Shown here piece after piece: positions 23,752-33,413 of a DNA stretch of 64,000 nt; positions within the stretch are counted from its first letter, which is position 1; every line of letters begins with the position of its first letter. This DNA comes from Iodobacter sp025352645 (GTDB lineage: Bacteria; Pseudomonadota; Gammaproteobacteria; Burkholderiales; Chitinibacteraceae). Both the position numbers and the translations under genes were made by a program. Location: the NCBI RefSeq assembly GCF_033446605.1, contig NZ_JAWQUO010000003.1:135341-199340 (forward strand), given 5' to 3'. The notes beneath the pieces are model-generated. The model saw nothing but the letters and a program-made list of their open reading frames with translations. It did no database searches and was not told the DNA's origin.

Positions 23752-25196
23752 GTTTATTACTGCAGGCACTTAAAAAAGCGGAAGAGGCTAAACGCTTACG
23801 CGAAGCTGCCGCTCTGGAAGGGGGGCCACAGTATGAAGAGGCCGTGGCTGCCAGCCAGCCAGTGGCCGCAGCGCTTAGCTTAAGTGAGCTAGCCTTGGAG
23901 CTGGAGCCCCCGATTGAGTCGCCGCATGACTTGAGCCCACCGGCTAGTGAGGTAACAACAGCACCATTGCCGATAGAGGCCAGCCCACCGGTAGAAGAAT
24001 GGCAGTTTGTGCCACTGCCCTTGCTTGAAGAGGCGGTGCTTGAGGCCAAATCAAACCCTGTTATCCCTTCGCCTGAGCCCTTAATAACCGCAGAGCCTAC
24101 AGCTTCTGCTGCAGAGATTCCTCCTCCAATCGAGGACGATTTAACTTGGCTAAAGCAAGCCTCAGCAGCCTCTGTTCCAGCTCCCCTTCCCCCAGTTACA
24201 CCCGTGCAGCCAGCAGAGCCTATGCTTGCGCCAACATTAACGCCTACTCCGCCTGCGCCTTTTGCAAAGCCCTTAGTTAAAGCGGCTTCACGCTCCAAAA
24301 TCCTGCCTTGGCTAGTGCTAGCAGGGGTGTTGATTGCGGGGGGTATGGGGGGATATTTTTGGTGGCAATATCAATCCTTAATGGTTACGCAAGCACCTGC
24401 TGTTGCCGCTGCGGCGGTGGAGGTTGCGTCGCCGCCAGCTGCGTCAGCGCCCATTGTTTTATCGCCACCCCCATCGCCTGTTACTCCAGAGCTGAATGAG
24501 CCTGCCGTGGTGGTGAAAGTACCCGCACAGATTGTGCCTACATCAATACCGCGCCAATTCAAGAACGATGCAGCCAGTGTAAAAGAGCGCTCTGGTGGGC
24601 CTGGTGGGCCTGATGGGGCGGGTGTGCGCTTTGATCCACAAAATAATGAGGCAACGGTGCCGCTGCCGCTGATGATGGCCTACCGCGCCTTTCAAGAAGG
24701 GGATTACCGCCGTGCAGAGGAGGCATATCGGCAGATGCTGCAGCTTGATGGTCGAAATAGGGACGCTTTATTAGGCATGGCGGTGTTGGCGGTGAAGCGG
24801 GGCGCGGGCAGTGAGGCAGCACAGTTTTATCGGCAAGTCTTGGCGCTTAATCCGCGGGATGAGGCCGCTCAAGCGGGCTTGTATGCGCTCACACCAAGCA
24901 GCGAAGGCTCAGAAGCGGGCTTACGCCAATTAGCCAGCCAGCAATCAGGAGCCGCGTTTGCCTTGGCTAATCTTTACGCAGGGCAAGGCCGCTGGAGCGA
25001 GGCGCAGAGCGCGTATTTTCAAGCTTTGTCTTTGGATAGCAATAATGCCGATTACGCCTTTAATTTGGCGATTAGCCTAGAGCATTTACAAGAGAATAAA
25101 ACCGCTGCTAGGTATTACCGCCAAGCCTTGGCAGGGCGAGGCTCTTTTGATCGGGCGGTTGCCGAAGCCAGATTAAAGGAGCTGGAGTTGCCATGA
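23748..25196 (+). CDS. mshN: MshN-like TPR pilus-assembly protein
   Basis: A 482-residue protein: a cytoplasmic start MSLLLQALKKAEEAKR (the motif shared with GspB/PulB-type proteins), a long Pro/Ala-rich stretch, and a membrane helix near residues 185-205 (LPWLVLAGVLIAGGMGGYF). A second Pro-rich linker is followed by C-terminal TPR-like repeats (about 305-480, with YRAFQEGDYRRAEEAYRQML). It should bridge the inner membrane to periplasmic pilus parts. The start overlaps the mshL stop by four bases. Confidence 0.82.
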   Translation: MSLLLQALKKAEEAKRLREAAALEGGPQYEEAVAASQPVAAALSLSELALELEPPIESPHDLSPPASEVTTAPLPIEASPPVEEWQFVPLPLLEEAVLEAKSNPVIPSPEPLITAEPTASAAEIPPPIEDDLTWLKQASAASVPAPLPPVTPVQPAEPMLAPTLTPTPPAPFAKPLVKAASRSKILPWLVLAGVLIAGGMGGYFWWQYQSLMVTQAPAVAAAAVEVASPPAASAPIVLSPPPSPVTPELNEPAVVVKVPAQIVPTSIPRQFKNDAASVKERSGGPGGPDGAGVRFDPQNNEATVPLPLMMAYRAFQEGDYRRAEEAYRQMLQLDGRNRDALLGMAVLAVKRGAGSEAAQFYRQVLALNPRDEAAQAGLYALTPSSEGSEAGLRQLASQQSGAAFALANLYAGQGRWSEAQSAYFQALSLDSNNADYAFNLAISLEHLQENKTAARYYRQALAGRGSFDRAVAEARLKELELP

Positions 25197-26899
25197 ACGC
25201 GCCAGTCAGAAAACTGCCGCTGGGCGAGTTGCTGGTTTCTAAAGGCCTGCTCTCAGAAGATCAGCTACGCATTACTTTGTTTGAGCAGCGCCGTAGCGGT
25301 GTGCCCTTAGGTAAGCTGATGGTGTCGCTGGGCTTTATTTCTGAAGGTATTCTGCGCGATGCGCTTTCAGAAAACCTAGGCCAAATCAGCGTTGATTTAT
25401 CCAAAATATTGGCGGATACACAGGCGATTAAGCTCATCCCCAAGGATGTGGCCAAGCGGCATATGCTGCTGCCAGTATCGCTAGATTTGGAGCGCAATAA
25501 GCTGACGCTGGCGATGTCTAATCCCAATAATCTGGTGGCGCTCGATCAGGTGCGCATGCTGCTGAAAGACAAGTACGAGCTGGAAACACTGCTTGCAGCA
25601 GAATCTGATTTAAACCATGCCATCGATCAGTACTATGGTTTTGAGCTGTCTATTGATGGCATTTTGAATGAGATTGAAACCGGTGTGATCGACTACGCCA
25701 GCTTGCAAAACGCCGAGGCGGAGTACAACCAGCCGGTAGTGCGGCTGATTGATGCGCTGCTGGCCGATGCCTGCACGCGCGGCGCGTCGGATATCCACTT
25801 TGAGCCTGAATCGTCGTTTGTGCGGATTCGCTATCGGATTGATGGCGTACTGCGGCAGATTCGCGCCCTGCACAAAACCTATTGGCCGGCGATGGTGGTG
25901 CGGCTAAAGGTGATGAGCAATATGAATATCGCCGAAACCCGCTCGCCACAAGATGGCCGCATCTCGCTCACCCTTGCGGGCCGCCCGCTGGATTTTCGGG
26001 TGGCAGCGCAGCCCACTACTTGGGGCGAGAATGTGGTTTTGCGGATTTTGGATCGGCAAAAAGGCTTGGTAAAACTAGATAAACTGGGGCTAAGCAAAGA
26101 AAACCTCTACCTTTTGCAGCTGATGATTGCTAGGCCGGAAGGGATTATTCTGGTGACTGGCCCCACTGGCTCTGGCAAAACCACCACCCTCTATTCAATC
26201 TTAAGCAGCGTGAATACCGAAGCCGTCAATATTATGACGCTGGAAGACCCCGTGGAATACCCGATTCCCATGCTGCGGCAAACCTCGGTGAACGAAGCGG
26301 CCAAAATGGATTTTGTAAACGGTATTCGCTCGATGATGCGGCAAGACCCAGACATCATCCTGCTGGGCGAAATCCGCGATCGCGATACTGCCGATATGGC
26401 GTTTCGCGCCGCCATGACCGGCCACCAGGTTTACTCCACCTTACACACCAATTCCGCCATCGGCTCGATTCCGCGCTTGCTGGATATTGGCGTGCTGCCC
26501 GATGTGTTGGCGGGCAATATTATCGGCATTATCGCCCAGCGCTTAGCCCGAAAATTATGCCCGCTTTGCCGTGAGCCTTATCAGCCAGATGACTTTGAAC
26601 GGCGCTTACTTGGCGTGGCTGAAGAGGTGGGAGAGCTGACAATTTATCGCCCAGCAGGCTGCCCCAAGTGCGATCACCAAGGCTACAAGGGCCGGATTAC
26701 GGTGATGGAAGTTTTAAAAATGAGCGTAGAGCTGGATGAGCTGATCGCCAGACGTGCCACTCGGCTAGAGATGAAAAAAGCTGCCGAAGTACAGGGCTTT
26801 AAAACCATGGCTGACGACGCATGCCGCCACGTCATTGACGGCATGACCTCGCTGGCCGAGATTTCCCGCGTGATCGATCTGACCGACCGAGTGGGCTAA
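25193..26899 (+). CDS. mshE: MSHA pilus extension ATPase MshE
   Basis: A 568-residue GspE/PilB-type ATPase. The N-terminal MshEN domain carries both motif repeats (KLPLGELLVSKGLLSEDQL and PLGKLMVSLGFIS), which in Vibrio MshE bind c-di-GMP. Walker A is GPTGSGKTTT (about residue 325), Walker B MRQDPDIILLGEIRD. A zinc tetracysteine (CPLC...CPKC) follows. It powers pilus assembly and is probably activated by c-di-GMP. It overlaps mshN by four bases (ATGA). Confidence 0.95.
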   Translation: MNAPVRKLPLGELLVSKGLLSEDQLRITLFEQRRSGVPLGKLMVSLGFISEGILRDALSENLGQISVDLSKILADTQAIKLIPKDVAKRHMLLPVSLDLERNKLTLAMSNPNNLVALDQVRMLLKDKYELETLLAAESDLNHAIDQYYGFELSIDGILNEIETGVIDYASLQNAEAEYNQPVVRLIDALLADACTRGASDIHFEPESSFVRIRYRIDGVLRQIRALHKTYWPAMVVRLKVMSNMNIAETRSPQDGRISLTLAGRPLDFRVAAQPTTWGENVVLRILDRQKGLVKLDKLGLSKENLYLLQLMIARPEGIILVTGPTGSGKTTTLYSILSSVNTEAVNIMTLEDPVEYPIPMLRQTSVNEAAKMDFVNGIRSMMRQDPDIILLGEIRDRDTADMAFRAAMTGHQVYSTLHTNSAIGSIPRLLDIGVLPDVLAGNIIGIIAQRLARKLCPLCREPYQPDDFERRLLGVAEEVGELTIYRPAGCPKCDHQGYKGRITVMEVLKMSVELDELIARRATRLEMKKAAEVQGFKTMADDACRHVIDGMTSLAEISRVIDLTDRVG

Positions 26900-26919
26900 G
26901 TTGAATAAGGAGGATAGCA

Positions 26920-27417
26920 ATGTATGTACGCGAACATATCTCACGAGTGATTGATGGCAAAACCTATAACACCCGCACCGCCTTAAATTGCCATATGCAT
27001 ACCGAATCGAAAGACGATCAGGGTGTCCCTTATATCATTGATCTTTATCGTACCAAAAAAGATCAATATTTTTTGGTTGAGCACAATATTCCTCATCCCT
27101 ATATGGAAAAGGAAAAAGCTGCTGCGGTAGATGTGCTGACACCCATCTCGCTAGAGCAGGCCGAGGAGTGGGTCGAAAAATATTGTCCTTGGCGCAAGGA
27201 AAAAATTTTTTCGACCAATAGCGAGGCAAACCTCACTACTTTAACGCTGCGGATCGACAAAATGACCAAGGCGCAACTGGTAGCGCAAGCCACCAAACAT
27301 AATTTAACGCTCAACGCCTACTGCTTGCTGAAGCTAGAAAAAATACTTTATGAAAAAGACGTTCCACGCGGAGGCGGAGGTATTTTTCTAGAGCGTGGTT
27401 TGAATTTGCGTGATTAG
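26920..27417 (+). CDS. unknown protein with ribbon-helix-helix-like C terminus in the pilus operon
   Basis: A 165-residue soluble protein with a strong ribosome site (AAGGAGG, 9 bases before the ATG at 26920). It sits between mshE and mshG, which are normally adjacent. Residues about 108-145 (LTTLTLRIDKMTKAQLVA then HNLTLNAYCLLKLEK) follow a ribbon-helix-helix pattern: a short beta strand, a helix, and the LTLNAY turn seen in Arc/HicB-type DNA-binding proteins. The first 95 residues are unrecognised, with many aromatic and charged residues. It could be a local transcription regulator or a protein-protein adaptor. No signal peptide. Confidence 0.6.
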   Translation: MYVREHISRVIDGKTYNTRTALNCHMHTESKDDQGVPYIIDLYRTKKDQYFLVEHNIPHPYMEKEKAAAVDVLTPISLEQAEEWVEKYCPWRKEKIFSTNSEANLTTLTLRIDKMTKAQLVAQATKHNLTLNAYCLLKLEKILYEKDVPRGGGGIFLERGLNLRD

Positions 27418-27490
27418 GCCTGCAACCATTCTATGGGCGCTGGCTAAACCCTCTTTGTAGGGGTTGATTGCGAGCAAATAAGGGAATCAG

Positions 27491-28687
27491 ATGCAGTTTA
27501 TCTATCGTGCTGTAGATAGCACTGGCTTAATAAAAAAGGGTAAGTCAGAAGCTAATAACCTAGCAGATTTAGAGCTGCGTCTAGAGCGCTTGGGCCTCAG
27601 CCTTATTCACGCTAGTGAGGCCTCTGTTGGCGGTGTTTTGGGGGGTAAAAAAGTAGATCGGCGGGAGTTGATTACGTTTACTTTTCATATGGAGCAGCTA
27701 ACACGGGCAGGGGTGTCTATTTTGGAAGGGCTATCTGATTTGCGGGATAGCTTAGAAGAGCCGCACTTTCGTGCTGTGATTGCCCATTTAATTGAAGATA
27801 TCGAAGGGGGTCGCCAGTTTTCACAGGCTTTGGCGGCGCATCCACAAGTGTTTGATGCTATTTATGTGAATTTAATTAAGGCAGGCGAAGCCAGCGGTAA
27901 ATTACCTGAAGTATTACTTAATTTAACCGATTCATTAAAGTGGCAAGATGAGTTGGTTTCTCAAACTAAAAAAATAATTATGTATCCAGCTTTTGTGGGG
28001 GTGTTGGTGCTGGGAGTCATTACTTTTTTAATGATTTACCTTGTCCCTCAATTGGTTTCTTTTGTGGCCGCAATGTCGCAAACGCTGCCATTAAATACCA
28101 GAATATTGATTGCTATTTCAAATGTGTTTATTAATTATTGGTGGGCGATATTTAGTACGCCCATAATTTTATTTTTTGCGATTCGTTTTCGCCTGCGCCA
28201 CGATGAAAAATTTAGGCATCAATTTGATGGATGGAAATTATCAATTAAGCCATTTGGCCCTATTTTGCATAAAATTATTTTAGCGCGTTTTGCTAATTTT
28301 TTTGCACTGATGTATGCGGCGGGCATTCCTATTTTGGATTGTATTAAAATTTCAGAAGGGATTGTTAGCAATAGCGTCGTAGCCGAATCTTTACAACGTA
28401 TTCAGGCGCAGATTCGTGAAGGGCAAGGGGTGACGGCGAGTTTTAGCCAGGAAAAAATGTTCCCTCCCTTGGTGTTGCGCATGTTAAAAGTGGGCGAGGG
28501 CACAGGGCAGCTAGACCATGCTCTGCTGAATATCTCCTATTTTTATAACCGTGATGTCAAAGAATCCATTGAGCGTGTGCAAGCCCTCGTTGAGCCTTCT
28601 CTTACCGTGGTATTGGGGCTGATTTTGGCGTGGATTATGTCCTCAGTGCTGGGACCGATATTCGATACAATTAGCAAAATACGATGA
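27491..28687 (+). CDS. mshG: MSHA inner-membrane platform protein MshG
   Basis: A 398-residue GspF/PilC-type platform protein: two GspF domains (about 65-190 and 265-390) with three membrane helices (about 165-195, 215-235, 370-390). RAGVSILEGLSDLRDS, INLIKAGEASGKL-like and MLKVGEGTGQLD are family motifs. AAGGG lies upstream of the ATG. It couples MshE ATP hydrolysis to pilin extraction. Confidence 0.93.
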   Translation: MQFIYRAVDSTGLIKKGKSEANNLADLELRLERLGLSLIHASEASVGGVLGGKKVDRRELITFTFHMEQLTRAGVSILEGLSDLRDSLEEPHFRAVIAHLIEDIEGGRQFSQALAAHPQVFDAIYVNLIKAGEASGKLPEVLLNLTDSLKWQDELVSQTKKIIMYPAFVGVLVLGVITFLMIYLVPQLVSFVAAMSQTLPLNTRILIAISNVFINYWWAIFSTPIILFFAIRFRLRHDEKFRHQFDGWKLSIKPFGPILHKIILARFANFFALMYAAGIPILDCIKISEGIVSNSVVAESLQRIQAQIREGQGVTASFSQEKMFPPLVLRMLKVGEGTGQLDHALLNISYFYNRDVKESIERVQALVEPSLTVVLGLILAWIMSSVLGPIFDTISKIR

Positions 28688-30237
28688 GCTATATTCACCG
28701 CACCCTTTTATTATCGAATACACAGCTGATTGCCTTGTATATAGAGCAAGAGCAATTAGTTGAAGAGGCTTGTTTTGGTTTAGATAATATGGGTAAAGAA
28801 GCATTTTTAATTTATTTAGAGCAGCGAAAAGAGTTTGTTTTTAGTTTATTAGTGGATGTAGTGGAAGAAGACTTTCAATTAGAATCTATTCCCCATTTAG
28901 GCAAAAAAGATCGCCATGCCTTATTGATGCGCCGCGTAGAGCAAAGCTACCGTACCACGCCTTATCGCCGCTTTATTGTGCAAAAAGAAGCTAAAAAAGG
29001 CGAGCAAGACCAAGTACTACTATCGGCCTTAAGCGCGGCTGCGCCGATTGATGCGGTGGTTAATGCCATATTAGAAAAAAAAGTAGTGTTACAAGGGATT
29101 TACTCGGCGGCGTTATTGGTTGGGGAAATGATGCATCGCTCGGGATTGGGGCTTGCGCATTATTTGTTGATTTCATTTAGCGCTGATGGCGGTATGCGGC
29201 AGACGTATTTATCGGCCGAAGGGCTTAAATTTAGCCGCGTGAGTAGCTTGCCGGAAGGGATAGATTTGCAAGATGTGGCGCGTATGGCCGAGGTGATTGT
29301 GCTTGAGTCTTTACGCGCTAGGCAATATTTATCAACCTTACGCTTGCTGGGCCGAGACGACAAAGTGCAATTGGCCGTGGTGGCACCCAATGGTTTAGAT
29401 TGCCAAGCGGCTATCAGCCAGCGTTTGCAAACCAGTGGAGATGCTGGGCATTTTACGATTAGTGATGTGCCGCTGGGCTTATTAGCACAAAAACTGCGGC
29501 TCCCCGCTGGCGATTCGCTGCTGAGCATTTTATGTAGCTGGCTGATGCTGCGGCCACCTGCTAATCACTATGGGCAAGTCAAGCATTTAATCCACGCCAA
29601 TTGGCAAAAATGGGGGCGGATGCTGCGTTATGGCGCGTTTTCAGGCTTGTTTTTTGTGCTGATTTGGAGCGGATTGGCGATGCAAGAGGCAAGCGATGTG
29701 CAGGCCTCGATTAACCAATCCTTGAAAAAAACCGCGCAAATTGATGAGCGTTTACGTCGATTTAGCCGTTTGCTTAAGCAAAGCAATGCCAGTGATCCTG
29801 CTGCTATGAAAGGCGTGCATGAGCTATATAACCAGCAGTTGCTAACTTGGCCTGATATCGAGCTAACGCTGCAGCAAGTCAGCCAAGTTTTGCTGGAATT
29901 TCCTGAATTAAGCTTAGATGAGCTGCGTTGGCGCTCTGGCCGCTCACCGGTAGAGCCTGCTGCTGAAGCCTCGGCTGTGGCCACTCAGCAGCCCGTTGTG
30001 TTGGAGCTACAAGGGCGGGTTGAGCCGTTTTCACAGCAGTATCGGCAAGCTTTAAACAGTGTCAATCGCCTTAGTAGCCGCTTATCTACCTTACCCAATG
30101 TAAAAGTGGATACGTTGCAATTGCCTTTAAATATCAGCTCCACAGCCAAAGTAGAGGGGCAGGTGCTGGCTACTAGGGATGATGAGAAGCGGGTTGATTT
30201 TGTGCTGCGCTTAAGCTGGGAGCCAAAAGCACCATGA
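28684..30237 (+). CDS. pilus inner-membrane assembly protein (PilM/GspL-like)
   Basis: A 517-residue protein that overlaps mshG by four bases. The N-terminal 300 residues form a soluble domain with the layout expected of the actin-like PilM/GspL cytoplasmic module (start SYIHRTLLLSNTQLIALYIEQ), though without a recognisable nucleotide-binding motif. A membrane helix (about 318-335, YGAFSGLFFVLIWSGLAM), a coiled coil and a periplasmic ferredoxin-like domain follow. It probably replaces MshI in the inner-membrane complex. Assignment rests on position and topology. Confidence 0.6.
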   Translation: MSYIHRTLLLSNTQLIALYIEQEQLVEEACFGLDNMGKEAFLIYLEQRKEFVFSLLVDVVEEDFQLESIPHLGKKDRHALLMRRVEQSYRTTPYRRFIVQKEAKKGEQDQVLLSALSAAAPIDAVVNAILEKKVVLQGIYSAALLVGEMMHRSGLGLAHYLLISFSADGGMRQTYLSAEGLKFSRVSSLPEGIDLQDVARMAEVIVLESLRARQYLSTLRLLGRDDKVQLAVVAPNGLDCQAAISQRLQTSGDAGHFTISDVPLGLLAQKLRLPAGDSLLSILCSWLMLRPPANHYGQVKHLIHANWQKWGRMLRYGAFSGLFFVLIWSGLAMQEASDVQASINQSLKKTAQIDERLRRFSRLLKQSNASDPAAMKGVHELYNQQLLTWPDIELTLQQVSQVLLEFPELSLDELRWRSGRSPVEPAAEASAVATQQPVVLELQGRVEPFSQQYRQALNSVNRLSSRLSTLPNVKVDTLQLPLNISSTAKVEGQVLATRDDEKRVDFVLRLSWEPKAP

Positions 30238-30821
30238 AAATAGCTGGGCAAGCTTGGCAATTTATTCGCCACGATTTAATCCTAAGTGGCGCAGCGCTGG
30301 TCTGTGCGCTGCTGTTTATTGGCCTTGCACAAACGTATTTAGGCTATATGCAAGCCGAGCAGCTGGTTTTGCGCAGCCATTTGCAAAGCTTAACCCTGCA
30401 AGCCGATGCCCAAGAAACAGCGTGGAATAATGCCGTGCAATATGGTGCACTTTATCAGCGCTTAAGCCGACAAGGCATTATCAATGTGGAGCATCGCCTA
30501 GATTGGATTGAATACTTAACTGAATTAAATCGTGAAGTGCCGCAATTAAAGATTGCTTTTCGGCTGGAGCCGCAGCGTCCTTTAAGTGCGGCGGTGGAAA
30601 ATGTGCAGCTTTACGGCAGCAAAATGCAATTGAACTTTGAGATTAAAAATGAAGAGGTATTTTCAGATGTCCTAGCAGGGTTGCAGCAGCTGGCTGGCTG
30701 GCCAGCTCCAGAGCAATGCGTTTTAGCCCGTAGTGAAGAGGCTAGAATAAAAGTGGCGTGCGATATTGAATGGCTGAGTATCGGCCCCATTGCTCAGCCC
30801 GTGGCGGAGGTGGCGCAATGA
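30234..30821 (+). CDS. pilus assembly protein (PilO/MshJ-like)
   Basis: A 195-residue protein with one N-terminal membrane helix (about 15-38), a short coiled coil and a periplasmic domain, the topology of PilO/MshJ. It overlaps the preceding gene by four bases (ATGA). It probably pairs with the PilM/GspL-like protein in the inner-membrane platform. No motif beyond topology supports this. Confidence 0.6.
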   Translation: MKIAGQAWQFIRHDLILSGAALVCALLFIGLAQTYLGYMQAEQLVLRSHLQSLTLQADAQETAWNNAVQYGALYQRLSRQGIINVEHRLDWIEYLTELNREVPQLKIAFRLEPQRPLSAAVENVQLYGSKMQLNFEIKNEEVFSDVLAGLQQLAGWPAPEQCVLARSEEARIKVACDIEWLSIGPIAQPVAEVAQ

Positions 30822-31123
30822 AATACGGCTTCTTGTTGATGTTGTTGTTTCCTTGCCTTGTGGCGCAAGCAGATTGGGGCAAGTTATTTTTTAGCCCTGC
30901 TGAGCGTGCCTTATCAAGAGGCGATGGTAGGCCGCAGGCAGAAGCATCTGCGGTGGTTGATACGTTTAGATTAGATGGTGAAATAACGCGTAATGGTAAA
31001 AAGCTACGCTGGGTGAATGGCGAGCTTAGCCGCGTTCCGCTCCCCTCTGGGCTGAAAGTTGGCCAAACGCTGACGCGGGAAACGGGTGCGAAGCGCGATG
31101 TCTATCAGCCGCCGCAGGAATAA
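30818..31123 (+). CDS. small periplasmic pilus protein (MshK-like)
   Basis: A 101-residue protein with a signal peptide (MKYGFLLMLLFPCLVAQA) and a short beta-rich domain containing DTFRLDGEITRNGKKLRWVNGE. That resembles the MshK/PilP type that contacts the secretin. The ATG at 30818 overlaps the preceding stop (ATGA) and has GGAGG upstream; a longer frame starts inside the previous gene. Confidence 0.6.
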   Translation: MKYGFLLMLLFPCLVAQADWGKLFFSPAERALSRGDGRPQAEASAVVDTFRLDGEITRNGKKLRWVNGELSRVPLPSGLKVGQTLTRETGAKRDVYQPPQE

Positions 31124-31125
31124 GC

Positions 31126-32661
31126 ATGCAGCGCGTATTTAATCAGCGTGGTGCGATTGCCTTGATGCTGCTTATGGTGGTGGGGCTAGGTATTGCCGCT
31201 GCGGTTTTATCGCGCTTTAGCCATCATATTTTTGAGCTACGGCGTGAGCAGCAAACGCTCAATGCCTTGCAGCAAGCTAAGCAAATTTTGCTGGCCGATG
31301 CCTTGGCAAAGCGCGGAGGTGCTCTGGTTCGCCCTGGTGAATTTTATTGCCCAGATCGTAATGTGCAAGGTGAGGCGGGCTATGGGCAGAGTGGCTTAGG
31401 CTTAGCCACGCCATCTTGCCCTAGTAATCAGCCCGCTACCCATATCGGCAGAATTCCTTGGGCGACTTACCATGCCGAAGAATTACGCGATAGCTCGGGC
31501 GAGCCTTTATGGATGGCGGTGGCCGATGGTTTTCAAGAAAGAATAACGCTGCCGCTTAATAGCGATACCGCTCCCCAAGCGCCTAATCCTTGGTTTCTTG
31601 CTGCCGCCAATAGCGGTGCGCAGGCTTTGTCTAGTGCGAGTGATCCTATTGTGGTGGTGATTCTAGCCCCCGGCCCCGCGCTAGCAGGGCAAAACCGCAG
31701 CACCGCGGCTCAACAGCGTAATCCCAGTAATTATTTTGAATGTAACCGGCAAACGGTTGGTGGTGCTTGCCTTGGGGCACCCAATAACTATGCCAATAAT
31801 AGCGCCACACTAGGTCGTTTTTTAGATGGCCCTCGCCTAGATAGCAGCGGCAACCCAACACTGAACGATAGAGTTCTCACTATTCGGCGCAGCGAATTAA
31901 TCGGGCCATTAGAGCAAAGAGCGGCCAAGGAATACCAGCAGCTATTCGATTTATGGGCTAGGCAGGTGGGCAGCAAACGGCTATTGCCCATCCCCAGTAA
32001 TCCACTCGATGTGGGCTTGCCTTTCCCCGCCAAACCAGATGACGTGGGCTGCACGCAAACGGGAGCGGTTAGCTTGCTGCCATCGGCTTGTGCGCCTAAT
32101 CCCGCCATTTGCCGAGGCCGTCCACCTAGATCGGTTGAGCTAACAGGTGTGGGCTTAGCGGCTTCACCTTTGTATTTGGTGAATCCCATTAATATGCCCG
32201 CTAGCATCGCTAGTTTGGCCAACTGGCAAAGCTTGCTGCTTGAATACGATTGGCTGTATCGCAACCGCTGGGAGCAAGTGTTTTTTTATGCGCTAGCCAA
32301 TACGCCAAGCTGCGCTTTGCCCGCTATGCAATTACTCAATATGCAGTTGCCTAGCGATATGGCAGGGGTAGAGGCGGTATTGATGAGTGCAGGCGTGGCG
32401 CAAACGGGGCAGCTACGCAGCACGGTTTTAGAAAGAGCTAGCCTAAGTAATTACCTAGATTTGGCGACCAGCGCTATTGCACCACCGCCCTTTGTGAGCA
32501 GCATTAACCGCAGCGCTTGGGATTTACTACCGCTACCAAGCAACCGCTATGCCAAGATGCAGGCTACGGATGTGGGTAATGATGCTTTGTATTATCGCTA
32601 TACCTCTAGCGCACTTCCCGCCACATCCAAATGGCTATATGCCCCAAAGGATAGACCATGA
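31126..32661 (+). CDS. large pilin-like (PilX/GspK-type) protein
   Basis: A 511-residue exported protein. The N terminus QRGAIALMLLMVVGLGIAAAVL resembles PilX/GspK-type minor pilins: a Gly before a hydrophobic helix but no Glu at +5. The rest is a large globular domain with several Cys pairs (CPDRN, CPSNQ, CNRQT). It would make a tip or minor component. It starts 2 bases after the MshK-like gene. Confidence 0.55.
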   Translation: MQRVFNQRGAIALMLLMVVGLGIAAAVLSRFSHHIFELRREQQTLNALQQAKQILLADALAKRGGALVRPGEFYCPDRNVQGEAGYGQSGLGLATPSCPSNQPATHIGRIPWATYHAEELRDSSGEPLWMAVADGFQERITLPLNSDTAPQAPNPWFLAAANSGAQALSSASDPIVVVILAPGPALAGQNRSTAAQQRNPSNYFECNRQTVGGACLGAPNNYANNSATLGRFLDGPRLDSSGNPTLNDRVLTIRRSELIGPLEQRAAKEYQQLFDLWARQVGSKRLLPIPSNPLDVGLPFPAKPDDVGCTQTGAVSLLPSACAPNPAICRGRPPRSVELTGVGLAASPLYLVNPINMPASIASLANWQSLLLEYDWLYRNRWEQVFFYALANTPSCALPAMQLLNMQLPSDMAGVEAVLMSAGVAQTGQLRSTVLERASLSNYLDLATSAIAPPPFVSSINRSAWDLLPLPSNRYAKMQATDVGNDALYYRYTSSALPATSKWLYAPKDRP

Positions 32662-33401
32662 AGCAGAGTGGCTTTACTCTGGCCGAAATTGCCATTGTGT
32701 TGGTGATTGTTGGCATTATGCTGGCGGGTGGGCTGGGAGCCTTTAAGGCGCAAACTGACGCGCAGCGCAGCAATGAGGGCCGTGCGCAATTGGCTGAGAT
32801 TAAAGAATCTTTACTAGGCTTTGCCGTACAAAATGGCCATCTGCCTTGCCCTGCAAACCCTGCCCTGACGACCTTTGTGGAGGATCGCGCGGCTAACGGT
32901 ACGTGCAACCGTGCTCAAGGCCGCGTTCCTGGTGCAAGCCTAGGTCTCGCCAAATCAACTGATCCCTATGGCCAGCCGTTTACTTATCGGGTGAGCACCG
33001 ACTTTGCCGATAATGGCCCCGCCTCAGCTCCCCCGCTGATTACGGATAGCAATCAAACCTTGGGAGGATGCCCGGTTGGTAGTGCGGCTGCGGCTGGCAT
33101 CAGTTTTATGCTTTGTTCACGCGGGGATATTTCTGTTTTACCAACCTCAGGTGCAGCAACGCCATTGGCTTCACAGCTGGTGGCGGTGATCGTGATGCAT
33201 TTTCGCCACGGCCCACCTAATGCAGGTGCGGGATCGGTGGATGAGCAAGAAAACACCAGTATCAACACCACCTTTATTAGTAAATTACGCGTCGATGATA
33301 ATCCGGCCACGCCAGTGGATGAAGAATACGACGATATAACAGACTGGATCAGCCCCTCCATCTTGATTGCAAAAATGCTGGCGGCAGGTAAGTTGCCTTA
33401 A
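32658..33401 (+). CDS. type IV prepilin-like protein
   Basis: A 247-residue prepilin: MKQSG-FTLAEIAIVLVIVGIM is a class III prepilin-peptidase site with Gly at -1, Phe at +1 and Glu at +5. The globular domain has Cys residues (CPANP, GTC, GGCPVG, LCSRG) that probably form disulphides. It overlaps the preceding gene by four bases and ends the operon before the terminator at 33414. It is larger than most major pilins, so a minor pilin or pseudopilin is likely. Confidence 0.82.
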   Translation: MKQSGFTLAEIAIVLVIVGIMLAGGLGAFKAQTDAQRSNEGRAQLAEIKESLLGFAVQNGHLPCPANPALTTFVEDRAANGTCNRAQGRVPGASLGLAKSTDPYGQPFTYRVSTDFADNGPASAPPLITDSNQTLGGCPVGSAAAAGISFMLCSRGDISVLPTSGAATPLASQLVAVIVMHFRHGPPNAGAGSVDEQENTSINTTFISKLRVDDNPATPVDEEYDDITDWISPSILIAKMLAAGKLP

Positions 33402-33413
33402 TGGGTGAAGCAT

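Noticed and set aside
23681..24298. 205-codon leftward ORF opposite the 3' end of mshL and the start of mshN
   Set aside because: The Gly/Ala/Ser-rich product is a by-product of the Pro/Ala-rich coding strand; the mshN reading has domain support.
29160..29528. 122-codon leftward ORF within the pilus operon
   Set aside because: Antisense to a coding sequence with proper overlaps to both neighbours; no independent support.
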